Source: Alphaproteobacteria bacterium
GTDB taxonomy: Bacteria; Pseudomonadota; Alphaproteobacteria; DSM-16000; Inquilinaceae
Direction: 5' to 3'
Assembly (NCBI GenBank): GCA_028284045.1
Contig: JANQSN010000040.1
Span: forward strand, 62,001 to 126,000
Length of the DNA: 64,000 nt
In this document: positions 25,468 to 35,376 of the stretch, piece by piece
Layout: every line of letters starts with the position of its first letter
Numbering within the stretch: the first letter of the stretch is position 1
Program-made: the position numbers and the translations under genes
The notes under the pieces: model-generated
The model's input: the letters and a program-made list of their open reading frames with translations, nothing else
Databases searched by the model: none
What the model was told of the DNA's origin: nothing

Positions 25468-26620
25468 GATCGCTGCCCGGGAATGCGTCTTCGGCGCGGC
25501 GGAGCTGGCGCGGCGCCAGGACGCCGCCCGCGCCGCGCTGGCGCAGGCCGGCATCGACGTCATGCTGGTGACCGGGCCGGAGAACATCTTCTACCTCACC
25601 GGCCAGCAGACGCCGGGCTACTACACCTTCCAAGCCCTGCTGCTGCCGGTCGACGGCGATCCGGTCTTCCTGGTGCGTCAGCTCGAACTGATGAACGCGC
25701 GCGCCAACACCCGGATTCACAACTTCATCGTCTATCAGGACGACGAGAGCCCGGCCGACGCCGTGGTCCGGGTGCTCGGCGAGCGCGCCTGGCAGCGCGC
25801 CCGCCTCGGCGTGGAGAAGCGCGGCTGGTTCCTGCCCATCGCGTTCTTCGAGCAGCTTGCCGCCGCCGTCGATCGGGTGGCCGACGCCTCGGGCCTGGTC
25901 GAACGGGCGCGCGCCGTGAAGTCGCCGGAGGAGATCGCGTTCCTGGAGAAGGCGACCGCCTATGCGGAGGCGGGGATGCGCGCCGGTCTCGCCGCCGCGC
26001 GGGTCGGGGCCAGCGAGAACGACGTGGTTGCCGCCATGCTGCACGGCGCCGTCGCCGCGGGATCGGAGTATTTCGGCATGGAGCCGCTGGTGTCGTCCGG
26101 CCCGCGCTCCGGCGTGCCGCACGGCACCTGGCGGCGCCGGGTGATGGAGGCCGGCGACCCGCTGTTCGTGGAGATGGCGGGGGTGCACAACCGCTATCAC
26201 GGCGCGCTGATGCGCAGCGCCTGGCTTGGCCGCCCGCCGGCCGAGGCGCTCGCCATGGCCGCGGTGTGCGAGGAGGCGCTGGTCGCCGCGCTCGACGCGC
26301 TGAAGCCGGGCGTAACCTGCGAGGCGGTCCATGTCGCCTGCCAGGCGGTGATCGACCGCCACGGCTACACCGACGCCTTCCGCAAGCGCTGCGGCTACGC
26401 CACCGGCATCTCCTTCGCGCCGGACTGGGGGGAGGGCAACATCCTCAGCCTCTACTACGGCCAGACGCGCGAGATCGAACCCGGCATGGCCTTCCACATC
26501 CCGCCGGCGCTGCGCGTCTATGGCGCCTACACCGTGGGCTTGAGCGAGACCGTGGTGGTGACCGAGACCGGCTGCCGCGTGCTGAGCGGGCTGGATCGGG
26601 CGCTCGCCGTCATCGACTGA
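25457..26620 (+). CDS. M24-fold hydrolase related to ectoine hydrolase (DoeA/EutD-like)
   Basis: 387 residues. N-terminal creatinase domain ('MLVTGPENIFYLTG' near 35, 'VEKRGWFLP') and C-terminal pita-bread domain. The metal ligands of true M24 peptidases are missing: where Asp residues are expected the protein has 'FVEMAGVHNRYHGALMRS', and the usual GHG motif is 'CGYATGISFAPDWGEG'. These forms, including PDWGE and 'YHGALMR', recall ectoine hydrolases, which open a cyclic amidine without such metals. So a ring-opening amidohydrolase is more likely than a Xaa-Pro aminopeptidase. It overlaps the enolase gene by 11 bp and the next gene by 1. Confidence 0.8.
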   Translation: MSDEIAARECVFGAAELARRQDAARAALAQAGIDVMLVTGPENIFYLTGQQTPGYYTFQALLLPVDGDPVFLVRQLELMNARANTRIHNFIVYQDDESPADAVVRVLGERAWQRARLGVEKRGWFLPIAFFEQLAAAVDRVADASGLVERARAVKSPEEIAFLEKATAYAEAGMRAGLAAARVGASENDVVAAMLHGAVAAGSEYFGMEPLVSSGPRSGVPHGTWRRRVMEAGDPLFVEMAGVHNRYHGALMRSAWLGRPPAEALAMAAVCEEALVAALDALKPGVTCEAVHVACQAVIDRHGYTDAFRKRCGYATGISFAPDWGEGNILSLYYGQTREIEPGMAFHIPPALRVYGAYTVGLSETVVVTETGCRVLSGLDRALAVID

Positions 26621-27741
26621 TGGCGCGCTTCGTCGAGGGGCGCGCGGCCGGCCCGGGCCTCAGCGGCCAGGCGGCCGCCGCGCGCGCCGGTCCCGGGGAC
26701 CGGCTGGTCTTCGTCGTCGCGCCCGAAACGGCCCTCGACGTGCACGCCACCCAGCACGCCACCGCCGACGGTCGCCTGGTGGCGAACTTCGTGCTATGGG
26801 CCGATCGCGCCGGCCTGGCCTGGCAGATCGCCCCGCCGGACCCGGCGGCCCTGTCGGACCTGGACGATCGGGCGGTGGTCGTGGTCGATCCCGGCCTGGC
26901 CGGCGATGACGCCGTCGCCGCGCTGTGTCGGCGCGTCCGCGGCAGCGACGCGCATGACTGGATCGTTCCGGACGGCGACGACGCGTCCGAAGTCGAGCCG
27001 ATTGACAGTGGGTCGAGGATTGTGGTGGTCGGCGATGCCGATCGCTTGCACCGGGTCTATCCGGCCGTGCTGGCGGCGCTGGGCGACGCGGCGGACGCCG
27101 CCGGCATCGCGCCGGCGGTGCGGATCGTCGACCCGACGGCGGCCGCGGCCGACCCGGCGGGCGTGCTGGCGGGAGCGGCCGGCGTCATCCTGCCCGGCGG
27201 TGCCGATCTTACCCAAGTCACGGGCCAGGCGGCGCTGGCCGGTGCCGCGCTCGCCCGGGATGTGCCGGTGTTGGGCTTGTGCCTCGGCATGCAGTCGATG
27301 ACGCTGGCGGTGGCGCGCGGCTCGGGTGACATCGCCGGCGCGGCCCTGGCGGAGCTGGATCCGACCGCGCCCGCGCTGCTGTTCGAGCCGATCGGCGGTG
27401 CCGCCGGCCGGCCGGCGCATCGGCTGGGCGATGTGGAGACGGTGGTGACCGCCGGCACCCGGCTGGACCGCCGCCTGGCGTCGGCGGGCGGGCCGCCGCG
27501 GCGGCTGGTCGAGCGTGCCAATCACCGTTACCGCTTGGCGCCGCGCTATCGGTCGCCCTTACGCGACGCGGGCCTGACCGTCGCCGCCGCCGATCCCCAA
27601 GGCGACATCGACTATGTGGTCGAGCACGAGGGCGCGGCGTGTTTCATCGGCTTCCAGGGCCACCCGGAACTGCAATCGCGCCCCGGGGCGCCGCATCCGG
27701 GCTACGCGCTCTTCCTCGACGCGGTGCGGGCGCGCGGCTGA
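26620..27741 (+). CDS. Stand-alone class I glutamine amidotransferase of CTP-synthase type
   Basis: 373 residues. The C-terminal two thirds (from about 135) match the glutaminase domain of CTP synthase: 'GVILPGG', nucleophile Cys in 'LGLCLGMQ' near 225, 'VERANHRYRLAP' (cf. the RHRHRYEVN segment), and His-Glu in 'GFQGHPELQSRPGAPHPGY' near 347-365. The CTP-synthase kinase domain is absent; instead about 130 residues of unrecognised sequence precede. The triad is intact, so it may release ammonia from glutamine or cleave a gamma-glutamyl or other amide. It is the last gene of the catabolic operon and abuts dacF convergently. Confidence 0.75.
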   Translation: MARFVEGRAAGPGLSGQAAAARAGPGDRLVFVVAPETALDVHATQHATADGRLVANFVLWADRAGLAWQIAPPDPAALSDLDDRAVVVVDPGLAGDDAVAALCRRVRGSDAHDWIVPDGDDASEVEPIDSGSRIVVVGDADRLHRVYPAVLAALGDAADAAGIAPAVRIVDPTAAAADPAGVLAGAAGVILPGGADLTQVTGQAALAGAALARDVPVLGLCLGMQSMTLAVARGSGDIAGAALAELDPTAPALLFEPIGGAAGRPAHRLGDVETVVTAGTRLDRRLASAGGPPRRLVERANHRYRLAPRYRSPLRDAGLTVAAADPQGDIDYVVEHEGAACFIGFQGHPELQSRPGAPHPGYALFLDAVRARG

Positions 27742-27752
27742 CGGGTGCCGGT

Positions 27753-29249
27753 TCAGCCGCCGGGGGCGACGGCGAAACAGTCGCGGCCTTGGCTGGTCAG
27801 CGCCTGGCAGGCCAGCGCGGCGGCAGCCTGATCCAGGCCGAACAGCCGCGCCCGGAAGAGCTGGCCTTGATCGGTATCGACGGGAACGATGCGCGGTGTC
27901 GTGCCGCCCAGCAGGTCCGGCACGGCGCGCGCGGCCGACATCAGCGCCTGCTGGCTGCCGCTCGGCGTAGCGAAGGCGCCGACCTGAATGCCCCAGTCGC
28001 CGCCGCTGCCGATCGGCGCGCCAACCGCCGGTGCGGTCGCCTGGGCGGCACCGGCGGCGACCGCGGCGACATGCCGGGTGCCGGAGGGGGCGGCCAAGCC
28101 GAGGATCGCCGCGGCCTCCGCCGCGGCCGGGCTGAGCGGCGCGTCGGCGCTGCCCACCGCAACCGGGGCGGCCGGTGCCGCGGCGGCCGGTCGGGTGCCG
28201 GCGGCGGTATAGGCGGTCGGCACCAGCGGCATCGGATCGCCGTCCGCGGGCGCGAGAGCGGCGGCGACCAGGGGCGCCAGCGGGTCTTGCGCCGGCGCCG
28301 TCGGCGCCCCGGCAAACCGCGGCGCCTCGCCGGGCCGGGCCGGCCGGGCCATCGGGATCGGCGGGGTGAAGGGACGGGTGCCGTTGGCGATCAGATAGCG
28401 GCCGCGCTCGCTCTCGAAGGCGCGGTCCAGGATCTCCGCCATATGCTCGTTGCGCGACGCCCCGGAGCGCCCGCCGAACACCACGCCGATCAGGCGCAGG
28501 CGCCCGCGTTCCGCAGACGCCACCAGATTGTAGCCCGAGGCGCGGATATAGCCGGTCTTCAGCCCGTCCATCCCGGCATAGCGGCCGAGCAGCCGGTTGT
28601 GGTTGTTGTAGGTGGTGCCACGCCAGGACCAGGATTGCGTGGCGAAATAGCCATAATACTGCGGAAAGTCGCGCAGCAGCGCCTGGGCCAGGCGGGCCAT
28701 GTCGCGGGCGGTCGACCGCTGAGCGGCGTTGGGCAGGCCCGACGCGTTGCGGAACGTCGTGCGCGACATGCCGAGGCGTTGCGCCTGCAGGGTCATGCGC
28801 CGGGCGAATTCCGCCTCGCTGCCCGCCAGGTTTTCCGCCACCACCACGGCGACGTTATTGGCCGACCGCGTGATCAGCGCATAGATGGCCTGTTCCACGG
28901 CGATGGTGCCGCCGGTCACCAGATTGATGCGCGTCGGCGGCTCGGCATTGGCGGTGGGGGAGACGCGAAACCCGGTATTGAGGCTGACCACATTCTGTTC
29001 CAGAGCCTGGAACAGAAGGTAGAGCGTCATCATCTTGGTCAGCGACGCCGGGTAGAGATAGGCGTCGGCATTCTCTTGATAGAAGACCTCGCCGGTCGTC
29101 GCTTCCATGACGAAGCCGGCATAGCGCGCATTCGCCGAGGCCGTCGCCGGCAGCGCCAGCACGGCACCGATCCACAAGGCGAGCGCGATCACCAAGCCCG
29201 ATCGGGCGCGCAAGCGGGTTGGCAAGCCGGCTCGGAACGGTCGGATCAT
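27753..29249 (-). CDS. D-alanyl-D-alanine carboxypeptidase (DacF-like) with C-terminal SPOR domain
   Basis: 498 residues. Signal peptide about 15-40. Peptidase S11 motifs: 'SLTK' (Ser near 69, Lys near 72), 'SAN' near 129, 'KTG' near 235. A Pro/Ala-rich linker (about 285-415) leads to a SPOR domain ('WGIQVGAFATPSGSQQAL', 'RARLFGLDQAAAALACQAL') that binds denuded septal glycan. It trims pentapeptide stems in the periplasm, probably at the division site. ATG 29249 is chosen because GAAGG stands 9 bases upstream; GTG 29255 is the alternative. The S11-SPOR fusion is common in alphaproteobacteria. Confidence 0.93.
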   Translation of the reverse strand: MIRPFRAGLPTRLRARSGLVIALALWIGAVLALPATASANARYAGFVMEATTGEVFYQENADAYLYPASLTKMMTLYLLFQALEQNVVSLNTGFRVSPTANAEPPTRINLVTGGTIAVEQAIYALITRSANNVAVVVAENLAGSEAEFARRMTLQAQRLGMSRTTFRNASGLPNAAQRSTARDMARLAQALLRDFPQYYGYFATQSWSWRGTTYNNHNRLLGRYAGMDGLKTGYIRASGYNLVASAERGRLRLIGVVFGGRSGASRNEHMAEILDRAFESERGRYLIANGTRPFTPPIPMARPARPGEAPRFAGAPTAPAQDPLAPLVAAALAPADGDPMPLVPTAYTAAGTRPAAAAPAAPVAVGSADAPLSPAAAEAAAILGLAAPSGTRHVAAVAAGAAQATAPAVGAPIGSGGDWGIQVGAFATPSGSQQALMSAARAVPDLLGGTTPRIVPVDTDQGQLFRARLFGLDQAAAALACQALTSQGRDCFAVAPGG

Positions 29250-29372
29250 GGCCACGCGCCTTCAATCGGTCACGAATCTTGCCGCGAATGAACGCGAACG
29301 ACGGGCAGACTAAGGCGAATCGGGGCCGATGTCCATATTCATGGAACGTTTCCGTGCGGGAGATTCATAATT

Positions 29373-30155
29373 TTGCTGAAGGGGTTGGGCGTTAACGTTT
29401 ACGTAATCTGCCAGAGCGTGCGGCTAATCCTCGGTCGCGCCGCCGGGTATCGGCGGTGGGTCGCCATCGCCCTCTTAGGCGTCGCCGCCGCCGGCTGCGC
29501 CTACCAGGGGCCGGCCGCCACCGTCGTCGACCAGCGGCTGACGTGGTTCAGCTATATCGCCGGCGAGGACCTGCGCCCGCTGTGCCGCGAGGCGGATGGC
29601 GAGACCGCGGCACCCGACCGCTATCGGCTGATCTACAACGCCGATTTCGATGAACAGGCCCGCGGCTACGACATCATTCCCGGGCGGGCGGGCGACGCCC
29701 TGCTGCGCCAGACGGTCGACCGCGGCGTCAGCCTGCTGCAAGGCATCTTCTTGCCGGGTCGCCCGCTCTCGCCGGTCAACCGGCTCGATCCGGTGTCGGC
29801 GGCGGACGTCGCGGACCTCGAAGACCGTTTGGCGGCCAGCGGCGCCTTCGACCCGCCGCCGGTGGGACTGCGGCTGAACTCCCAGAACTTCTATTGGCTG
29901 GTCATGGGGTGTCGGGCGGGACGGTTCTTCCTGACCGGCTACGACTATCCGTCGCCGCGCTTCGAGGCGATCCGCTTCGTCGACTGGATCGCCGCTCAGG
30001 ACCGGACCGGCGTCGCCCTGCCGCGCCCGGATAGTCGCCTGGCGATCCAGCCGACGACCCGCTGTCCCAATCTCAGCCGGGACGAGGGCCGCCGGCCGTG
30101 CTTCGACGTGCAGATCGGCGAGGACGACCTGGTCGGCACCGGCAGCCTGCTGTAG
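29373..30155 (+). CDS. Uncharacterised lipoprotein
   Basis: 260 residues from TTG 29373 (GGGAG about 11 bases upstream); GTG 29418 is a plausible later start. A lipobox 'LLGVAAAGC' follows a hydrophobic stretch, so the mature protein starts at Cys42 and should be membrane-anchored. The rest is soluble, with segments '[16 protein letters not shown]', '[18 protein letters not shown]', '[21 protein letters not shown]' (cited in part), and Cys residues that may pair. I recognise no family. It is divergent from dacF across 123 bp and 77 bp upstream of the formaldehyde dehydrogenase gene. Confidence 0.7.
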   Translation: MLKGLGVNVYVICQSVRLILGRAAGYRRWVAIALLGVAAAGCAYQGPAATVVDQRLTWFSYIAGEDLRPLCREADGETAAPDRYRLIYNADFDEQARGYDIIPGRAGDALLRQTVDRGVSLLQGIFLPGRPLSPVNRLDPVSAADVADLEDRLAASGAFDPPPVGLRLNSQNFYWLVMGCRAGRFFLTGYDYPSPRFEAIRFVDWIAAQDRTGVALPRPDSRLAIQPTTRCPNLSRDEGRRPCFDVQIGEDDLVGTGSLL

Positions 30156-30232
30156 GCGCGGACGGCGTCCTCTGGCACCATTGCCGGTGTTTGTCTTTCA
30201 GCAGTCCTACCGATACCGTCCGGAGCACGTTC

Positions 30233-31348
<1,116 letters not shown>

Positions 31349-31367
31349 GTGCGCATCCGGCCCGTCG

Positions 31368-31416
31368 GAAACCGCGGTACCGGCCGCCAACCCCGCCGGA
31401 TCGGTTTCTTTTTTTT
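31368..31416 (+). terminator. Rho-independent terminator of the formaldehyde dehydrogenase gene
   Basis: GAAACCG (31368-31374) pairs with CGGTTTC (31402-31408), with GC-rich inner pairing possible in the loop, followed by eight Ts (31409-31416). This is one of the few textbook U-tract terminators in the window. Confidence 0.85.
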
Positions 31417-31882
31417 GCGGTGCGGCCAGCGGCCGCATCCGCGTCGATCGGCCGTCTTCGGCCCGTCCAAGACCCCTCGGCCCGGCCGTACGTCCGCCAG
31501 TACGCTCCGCTATGTGCTTACCAATATTACAACTGTTGGCGCCGGTTCCGGCGGCGACCGGCCGGCCGGGCGGGCGGGGGCCGGCGCGGCCGCCGATCTG
31601 GAACGGAAAGAAAAGAACCTTGTGGACGAAACATCGTGATCAGGTCGTTGACATGCTTTATCGTCGGTCCCAACTAGCCATCAGGTGATTACGGTATTGT
31701 CCTGAGACCGTAGGGAATGGTTACAACCGGTACAGTCCCGGGGGCCGCGATGACGGTGTCCCGCGGGGCGTTGGGCAGATGGGGCGAAACCGCGCGACGG
31801 CATCACGGACGAGAAGCGTTCCTGACATCGGCGAAGCGGCAACGCGCGGCACCTGCGGTGATGACCGACGAGGATCGAGGTA
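31417..31882 (+). other. Long intergenic region before the MarR gene
   Basis: 466 bp without a supported gene; short open frames here lack codon bias or family similarity. TTGACA at 31648-31653 is a good -35 with only poor -10 candidates about 17-18 bp on. An inverted repeat follows at 31690-31712. The stretch from about 31500 to 31735 is AT-richer than its surroundings, fitting a promoter with regulator sites. Confidence 0.5.
31690..31712. promoter_or_regulatory. Inverted repeat, possible MarR operator
   Basis: TACGGT (31690-31695), 11 bp, ACCGTA (31707-31712). It lies 171 bp upstream of the MarR start and downstream of a TTGACA element, so an autoregulatory site is possible, but nothing in the sequence proves it. 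Confidence 0.35.
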
Positions 31883-32374
31883 ATGGACGTGTTCGAGAGT
31901 TTGCCGGGGGAACGGTCGAACGTCTCGGCGGTGGCGGCTGCTACGGACGGCCGCCCCCGGGCGACGGCAGAAGTGATCGAGCAGATTACGCAGCTTGCCT
32001 ATCGCTTCGGGTTTGCATCGGATCTCCGGCCGGCCCAGTGGACGGCCCTGCGGTTCTTCGACCGCTCGCCGGACGATAGCTGCACCGTCAGCGCGTTCGC
32101 CGAGCATAACCGGACGTCGCGCAGCAGCGCGTCGCAGACCATCAACGGTCTGGTGAACCGGGGACTGCTGGTTCGTGTCGCGGTGCCGGAGGATCGGCGA
32201 ACCCATCGGCTGCAGCTCACCAACGAGGCCCAGGGCCTGCTGGCGCAGGATCCGCTGCGCAAGCTGGAATCCGCGCTCGGCGAGATGAGCGAGAGCCGCT
32301 GCGGCGAGCTTGCGGTGCGGCTGGAAGAACTGCTGGCGGCGATGCTGCGGCAGGTGGAAAGCGCCACCAACTGA
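31883..32374 (+). CDS. MarR-family winged-helix regulator
   Basis: 163 residues. DNA-binding core about 50-120: 'LRPAQWTALRFF', recognition helix region 'TSRSSASQTINGLVNRGLL', wing 'EDRRTHRLQLTNEAQGLL'. GAGG precedes the ATG by about 4 bases. No divergent target gene is present; the nearest gene downstream is convergent, so the regulon is probably elsewhere. Ligand unknown. Confidence 0.87.
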   Translation: MDVFESLPGERSNVSAVAAATDGRPRATAEVIEQITQLAYRFGFASDLRPAQWTALRFFDRSPDDSCTVSAFAEHNRTSRSSASQTINGLVNRGLLVRVAVPEDRRTHRLQLTNEAQGLLAQDPLRKLESALGEMSESRCGELAVRLEELLAAMLRQVESATN

Positions 32375-32381
32375 CCGAGGC

Positions 32382-32401
32382 CGGGGGCCGTAAGGCCCCC
32401 G
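32382..32401 (+). terminator. Terminator-like hairpin after the MarR gene
   Basis: CGGGGGCC (32382-32389), GTAA loop (a GNRA-type tetraloop), GGCCCCCG (32394-32401): a perfect 8-bp stem 7 bp after the stop, between convergent genes. There is no T-tract. Confidence 0.65.
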
Positions 32402-32552
32402 CTGCCGGACGGTCTCATCGGGGGCGGTATCGCTCAATCGGCGGTCGCCCGGCGCGATACATCGATTTACCTATCTGGAGAGTAGGGTCTCCTGAGCCGG
32501 GACCGCCCATGGGCGATACACGCCCAGGCGGGGCGCCTGCTCTCGCCGATCA

Positions 32553-35312
32553 TCAGCGCGGTGCGGCGTTGGGGTTCGGGCCGACGGCGGCGACCGCTTC
32601 GCGGATGCGCGCCGCGATCGCCGCGGGGTCGCCGCCGGTCTCCGACACCAGGCGCTGGCCGTCGATCGCCGGGGCGAAGCGGATCGCCACGCGTTTCGCC
32701 AGCGGCCAGGAGCGCGTGCGGGGCCAAGCCTCGAAGGCACCGAAGATGCGGGCCGGCACGACCGGACAGCCGATCTCCGCCACCAGCACGCCGATGCCCG
32801 GCAGGAACCGCTGCAGTTCGCCGTCGGGCGAGCGCCAGCTCTCCGGAAACCAGACCAGGCAGCGATCCCGGCGCAGCACTTCCACCGCGGCTGCGAGCGT
32901 CGCGCCGGCATCCCGTTCGTCCACCGGGAAGATCTGCGACAGGCGGGAGAAAAGGCGCGATACCGGACCGGCGAACAGCCGGTTGACGTCGCCGCTCCAC
33001 CAGGTGTGTTCCAGCCGCGCGCGACCCAGCGCGTCGACCATGATGAAGGGGTCGACATCGCTGACATGGTTGCAGGCGATGATCAGTGGCCCGCCGACCG
33101 GCACATGCTCCAACCCGGCGATCCGCCGGCCGAAATAGCCGCGGATCAGCAGCGCCGTCAGCGCGAACAGCGGCGGCCGCAGCAGCCGTTGCGCGGGCGA
33201 CAGCGGCGCCAGCCAGCGGCCGAGATCCGCCGGCACCGGCGGCAGTCGCCCGGGGGCGGCCGCGCTGCCGGTGTGGGTGTCGGTGTCCGCGGTCTCGCCG
33301 GCCCGGCGTTTCGCCGCCGCCGCGCGCAGCAGGTCGCCCAGCGTGAACAGCGCCTCCGCCTCGGCGACGGTGAAGGTAAGGCCAAGATCCTGCGACAGGG
33401 CGAGCGACAGGTTCACCCAGTCCAGGCTGTCGATGCCCAGGTCCATGGTCAGCGACTGGTCGGGGTGCAGGTCGCGATCGGGGAAGCGGGCTTGCAGGAG
33501 CGTCCAGACGGGTGCCGCGGCCGGATCGGCGACGAGCGCGCGGTCCGCGTCGCGCCAGGCCGGCGCCGCGCGCTTGGTTGCGCCCGCCTTGGCGGTCTCG
33601 AACCGCTCCAGGATCAAGAAGCGCTGGTACTTGCCCAGCCGGTTCTTCGGCAGCTCCTCCGCGGTCACGGCGAAGTCGACGATGCGCTGGAACGGCGGCA
33701 GATCCTGGGCCGCCGTGGTCAGCGCGACCCGCACGGCGTCTTCGGGCTGGGCGTAGCCGGCGGCCCGGATCGCCGCCTGATCGGGCACCGCCAGCGCCAC
33801 CAGCGCGCCCTTGCGCTCGACCACCGCGACCTCGCCGATCAGCGGGCTGGCGCCGTAGACTTTCTCAAGCTCGTCGGGAAAGACGTTCTTGCCGCCGCCG
33901 AGGACGATCATCTCCTTCAGCCGGCCGGCGATGTGCACGAAGCCGCGGTCGTCGATCCAGCCCAGATCGCCCGACCGGAACCAGCCGTCGCCGGTGAAGG
34001 CGGCGGCATTGGCCTCGTCGTTGTCGAGATAGCCGGCGAAGACCGAGGGCCCTCGGGCCTGCAGCTCGCCGATGCCGTCGCCATCCGGGTCGGCGACGCG
34101 CACCTCCACGCCGGCCAGCGGCCGGCCCTCCGCCCCGACATGCTTGTCGGCGCCGCCGCCGTTGTTGGTCAGGATCGACGCCGTCTCCGCCAGCCCCCAG
34201 CCGGAGCGGACATCCCAGCCCAGCGCCTCCAGGGTCCAGATCAGCTCCGCCTCGAAGCGCGCGCCGCCGGAGCCCAAGAGCCACAGATCGGGCGACAGCG
34301 AGCGGTGCACCTTGCCGAACAGCCGCCGGCCGAGCCGCAACCCGAAACGCTGGCGGGCGAACCGCGACAGCGCCAAGAGCCGCGGGAACAGAAGGGCGGA
34401 GAGGCCGCCCGCCGCCTTGGCCTTCGCGGCGATGCCCTCCGCTAGCGCGCCGTAGAGGCGCGGCACGCCGATGATCGCGGTCGCGCGGCCGGCCTGCATC
34501 GCGCGCGCCAGTCGTGGGCCGTCCACGGCTTCGGGCAGGATCACCATGGAGCCGCTGGCCAGCGGCGCCAACAGCCCCACGGTCAGCGGGTAGACATGGT
34601 GCAGCGGCAAGGGTAGCAGCAGCCGGTCGTCGGCGCCGACGACGGCCTGCGCCACCAGAGCCGCCACATTGTGCAGGTTGTGCCGGTGGGCCAGCAGGAA
34701 GCTCTTCGGCTGGCCGGTGGTGCCGGAGGTGTAGACCTGCATATGCGGCGCTTCGCGATCGAGCGGCGGCGGGTCGAGCGGGGTCGCGCCAAGCAGGCCG
34801 TCGAGCCCCGGCAGCCCCGCCGCCTCGCCGGCCGCGTCCAGCGCGATCAGGTCGAGGCCGCCGTCGGCGGCGAGGCCGGGGCGGCCGATATGATGCCCGG
34901 CGACGAAGCCGAGGCGGGCGCGGCTGTCCGGCACCAGCACCGCCAGCTCCGCATCCGTCGACAGGTCGTCAAGCGCGACGGTCAGCGCGCCCAGCGCCGC
35001 CAGCGCCAGCCGCGCGGTCACCCATTCCAGGCTGTTCGGGCCGAACAGCAGGACCCGCGTGCCCGGGCCAACGCCGCGCCCCTGCAGCCCGGCCGCCAGC
35101 CGCAGCGCGCGGTCCGCCAAGTCTCGATAGCTGACCCGCCGCTCGGCGCCGGTGGACAGGTCCAAGAGCGCCGGCGCCTCGCCATGCGCCGCCAGCGCGG
35201 CGACGAAGCGGCCGAGATCGGCCCAGGGCACGGCCGGGGCCGGGCCGCCGCTGGCCACCCGGACGGTCGCCGGGGTGGGGCCGAGGGGGGTGGGGGGCAT
35301 ATCGTCTGCCAT
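32553..35312 (-). CDS. AMP-dependent acyl ligase - acyl carrier - acyltransferase fusion
   Basis: 919 residues, three domains. AMP-binding ligase about 20-545: P-loop 'YTSGTTGQPKS', 'GWGLAETAS', 'FRSGDLGWIDDRGFVHI' and 'LPKNRLGKYQRFLI'. Carrier domain about 575-650: phosphopantetheine Ser in 'DLGIDSLDWVN' near 622. PlsC-type acyltransferase about 700-910: HX4D in 'NHVSDVDPF', then 'FPVDERDAG' and 'WFPESWRS'. It should activate a fatty or other acid, hold it as a thioester, and pass it to an acceptor, perhaps a lysophospholipid (cf. Aas). ATG 35312 follows AAAGGG by 9 bases; GTG 35321 is possible. It is the last gene of the minus-strand run that starts with the TPP riboswitch. Confidence 0.9.
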   Translation of the reverse strand: MADDMPPTPLGPTPATVRVASGGPAPAVPWADLGRFVAALAAHGEAPALLDLSTGAERRVSYRDLADRALRLAAGLQGRGVGPGTRVLLFGPNSLEWVTARLALAALGALTVALDDLSTDAELAVLVPDSRARLGFVAGHHIGRPGLAADGGLDLIALDAAGEAAGLPGLDGLLGATPLDPPPLDREAPHMQVYTSGTTGQPKSFLLAHRHNLHNVAALVAQAVVGADDRLLLPLPLHHVYPLTVGLLAPLASGSMVILPEAVDGPRLARAMQAGRATAIIGVPRLYGALAEGIAAKAKAAGGLSALLFPRLLALSRFARQRFGLRLGRRLFGKVHRSLSPDLWLLGSGGARFEAELIWTLEALGWDVRSGWGLAETASILTNNGGGADKHVGAEGRPLAGVEVRVADPDGDGIGELQARGPSVFAGYLDNDEANAAAFTGDGWFRSGDLGWIDDRGFVHIAGRLKEMIVLGGGKNVFPDELEKVYGASPLIGEVAVVERKGALVALAVPDQAAIRAAGYAQPEDAVRVALTTAAQDLPPFQRIVDFAVTAEELPKNRLGKYQRFLILERFETAKAGATKRAAPAWRDADRALVADPAAAPVWTLLQARFPDRDLHPDQSLTMDLGIDSLDWVNLSLALSQDLGLTFTVAEAEALFTLGDLLRAAAAKRRAGETADTDTHTGSAAAPGRLPPVPADLGRWLAPLSPAQRLLRPPLFALTALLIRGYFGRRIAGLEHVPVGGPLIIACNHVSDVDPFIMVDALGRARLEHTWWSGDVNRLFAGPVSRLFSRLSQIFPVDERDAGATLAAAVEVLRRDRCLVWFPESWRSPDGELQRFLPGIGVLVAEIGCPVVPARIFGAFEAWPRTRSWPLAKRVAIRFAPAIDGQRLVSETGGDPAAIAARIREAVAAVGPNPNAAPR

Positions 35313-35376
35313 GACGGTCACCCTTTGCGGTCGTCCCGGAGGGGCGGTCTGGTCCGTCGACCGGGGGCGGGGCGGC

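Noticed and set aside
25457..26620. Naming the M24 protein a Xaa-Pro aminopeptidase
   Set aside because: The dinuclear metal ligands needed for that activity are missing; the ectoine-hydrolase-like motifs fit better.
27639..29291. A 550-codon frame on the plus strand over dacF
   Set aside because: The minus strand carries all S11 and SPOR motifs; the plus frame is an Arg/Gly-rich shadow.
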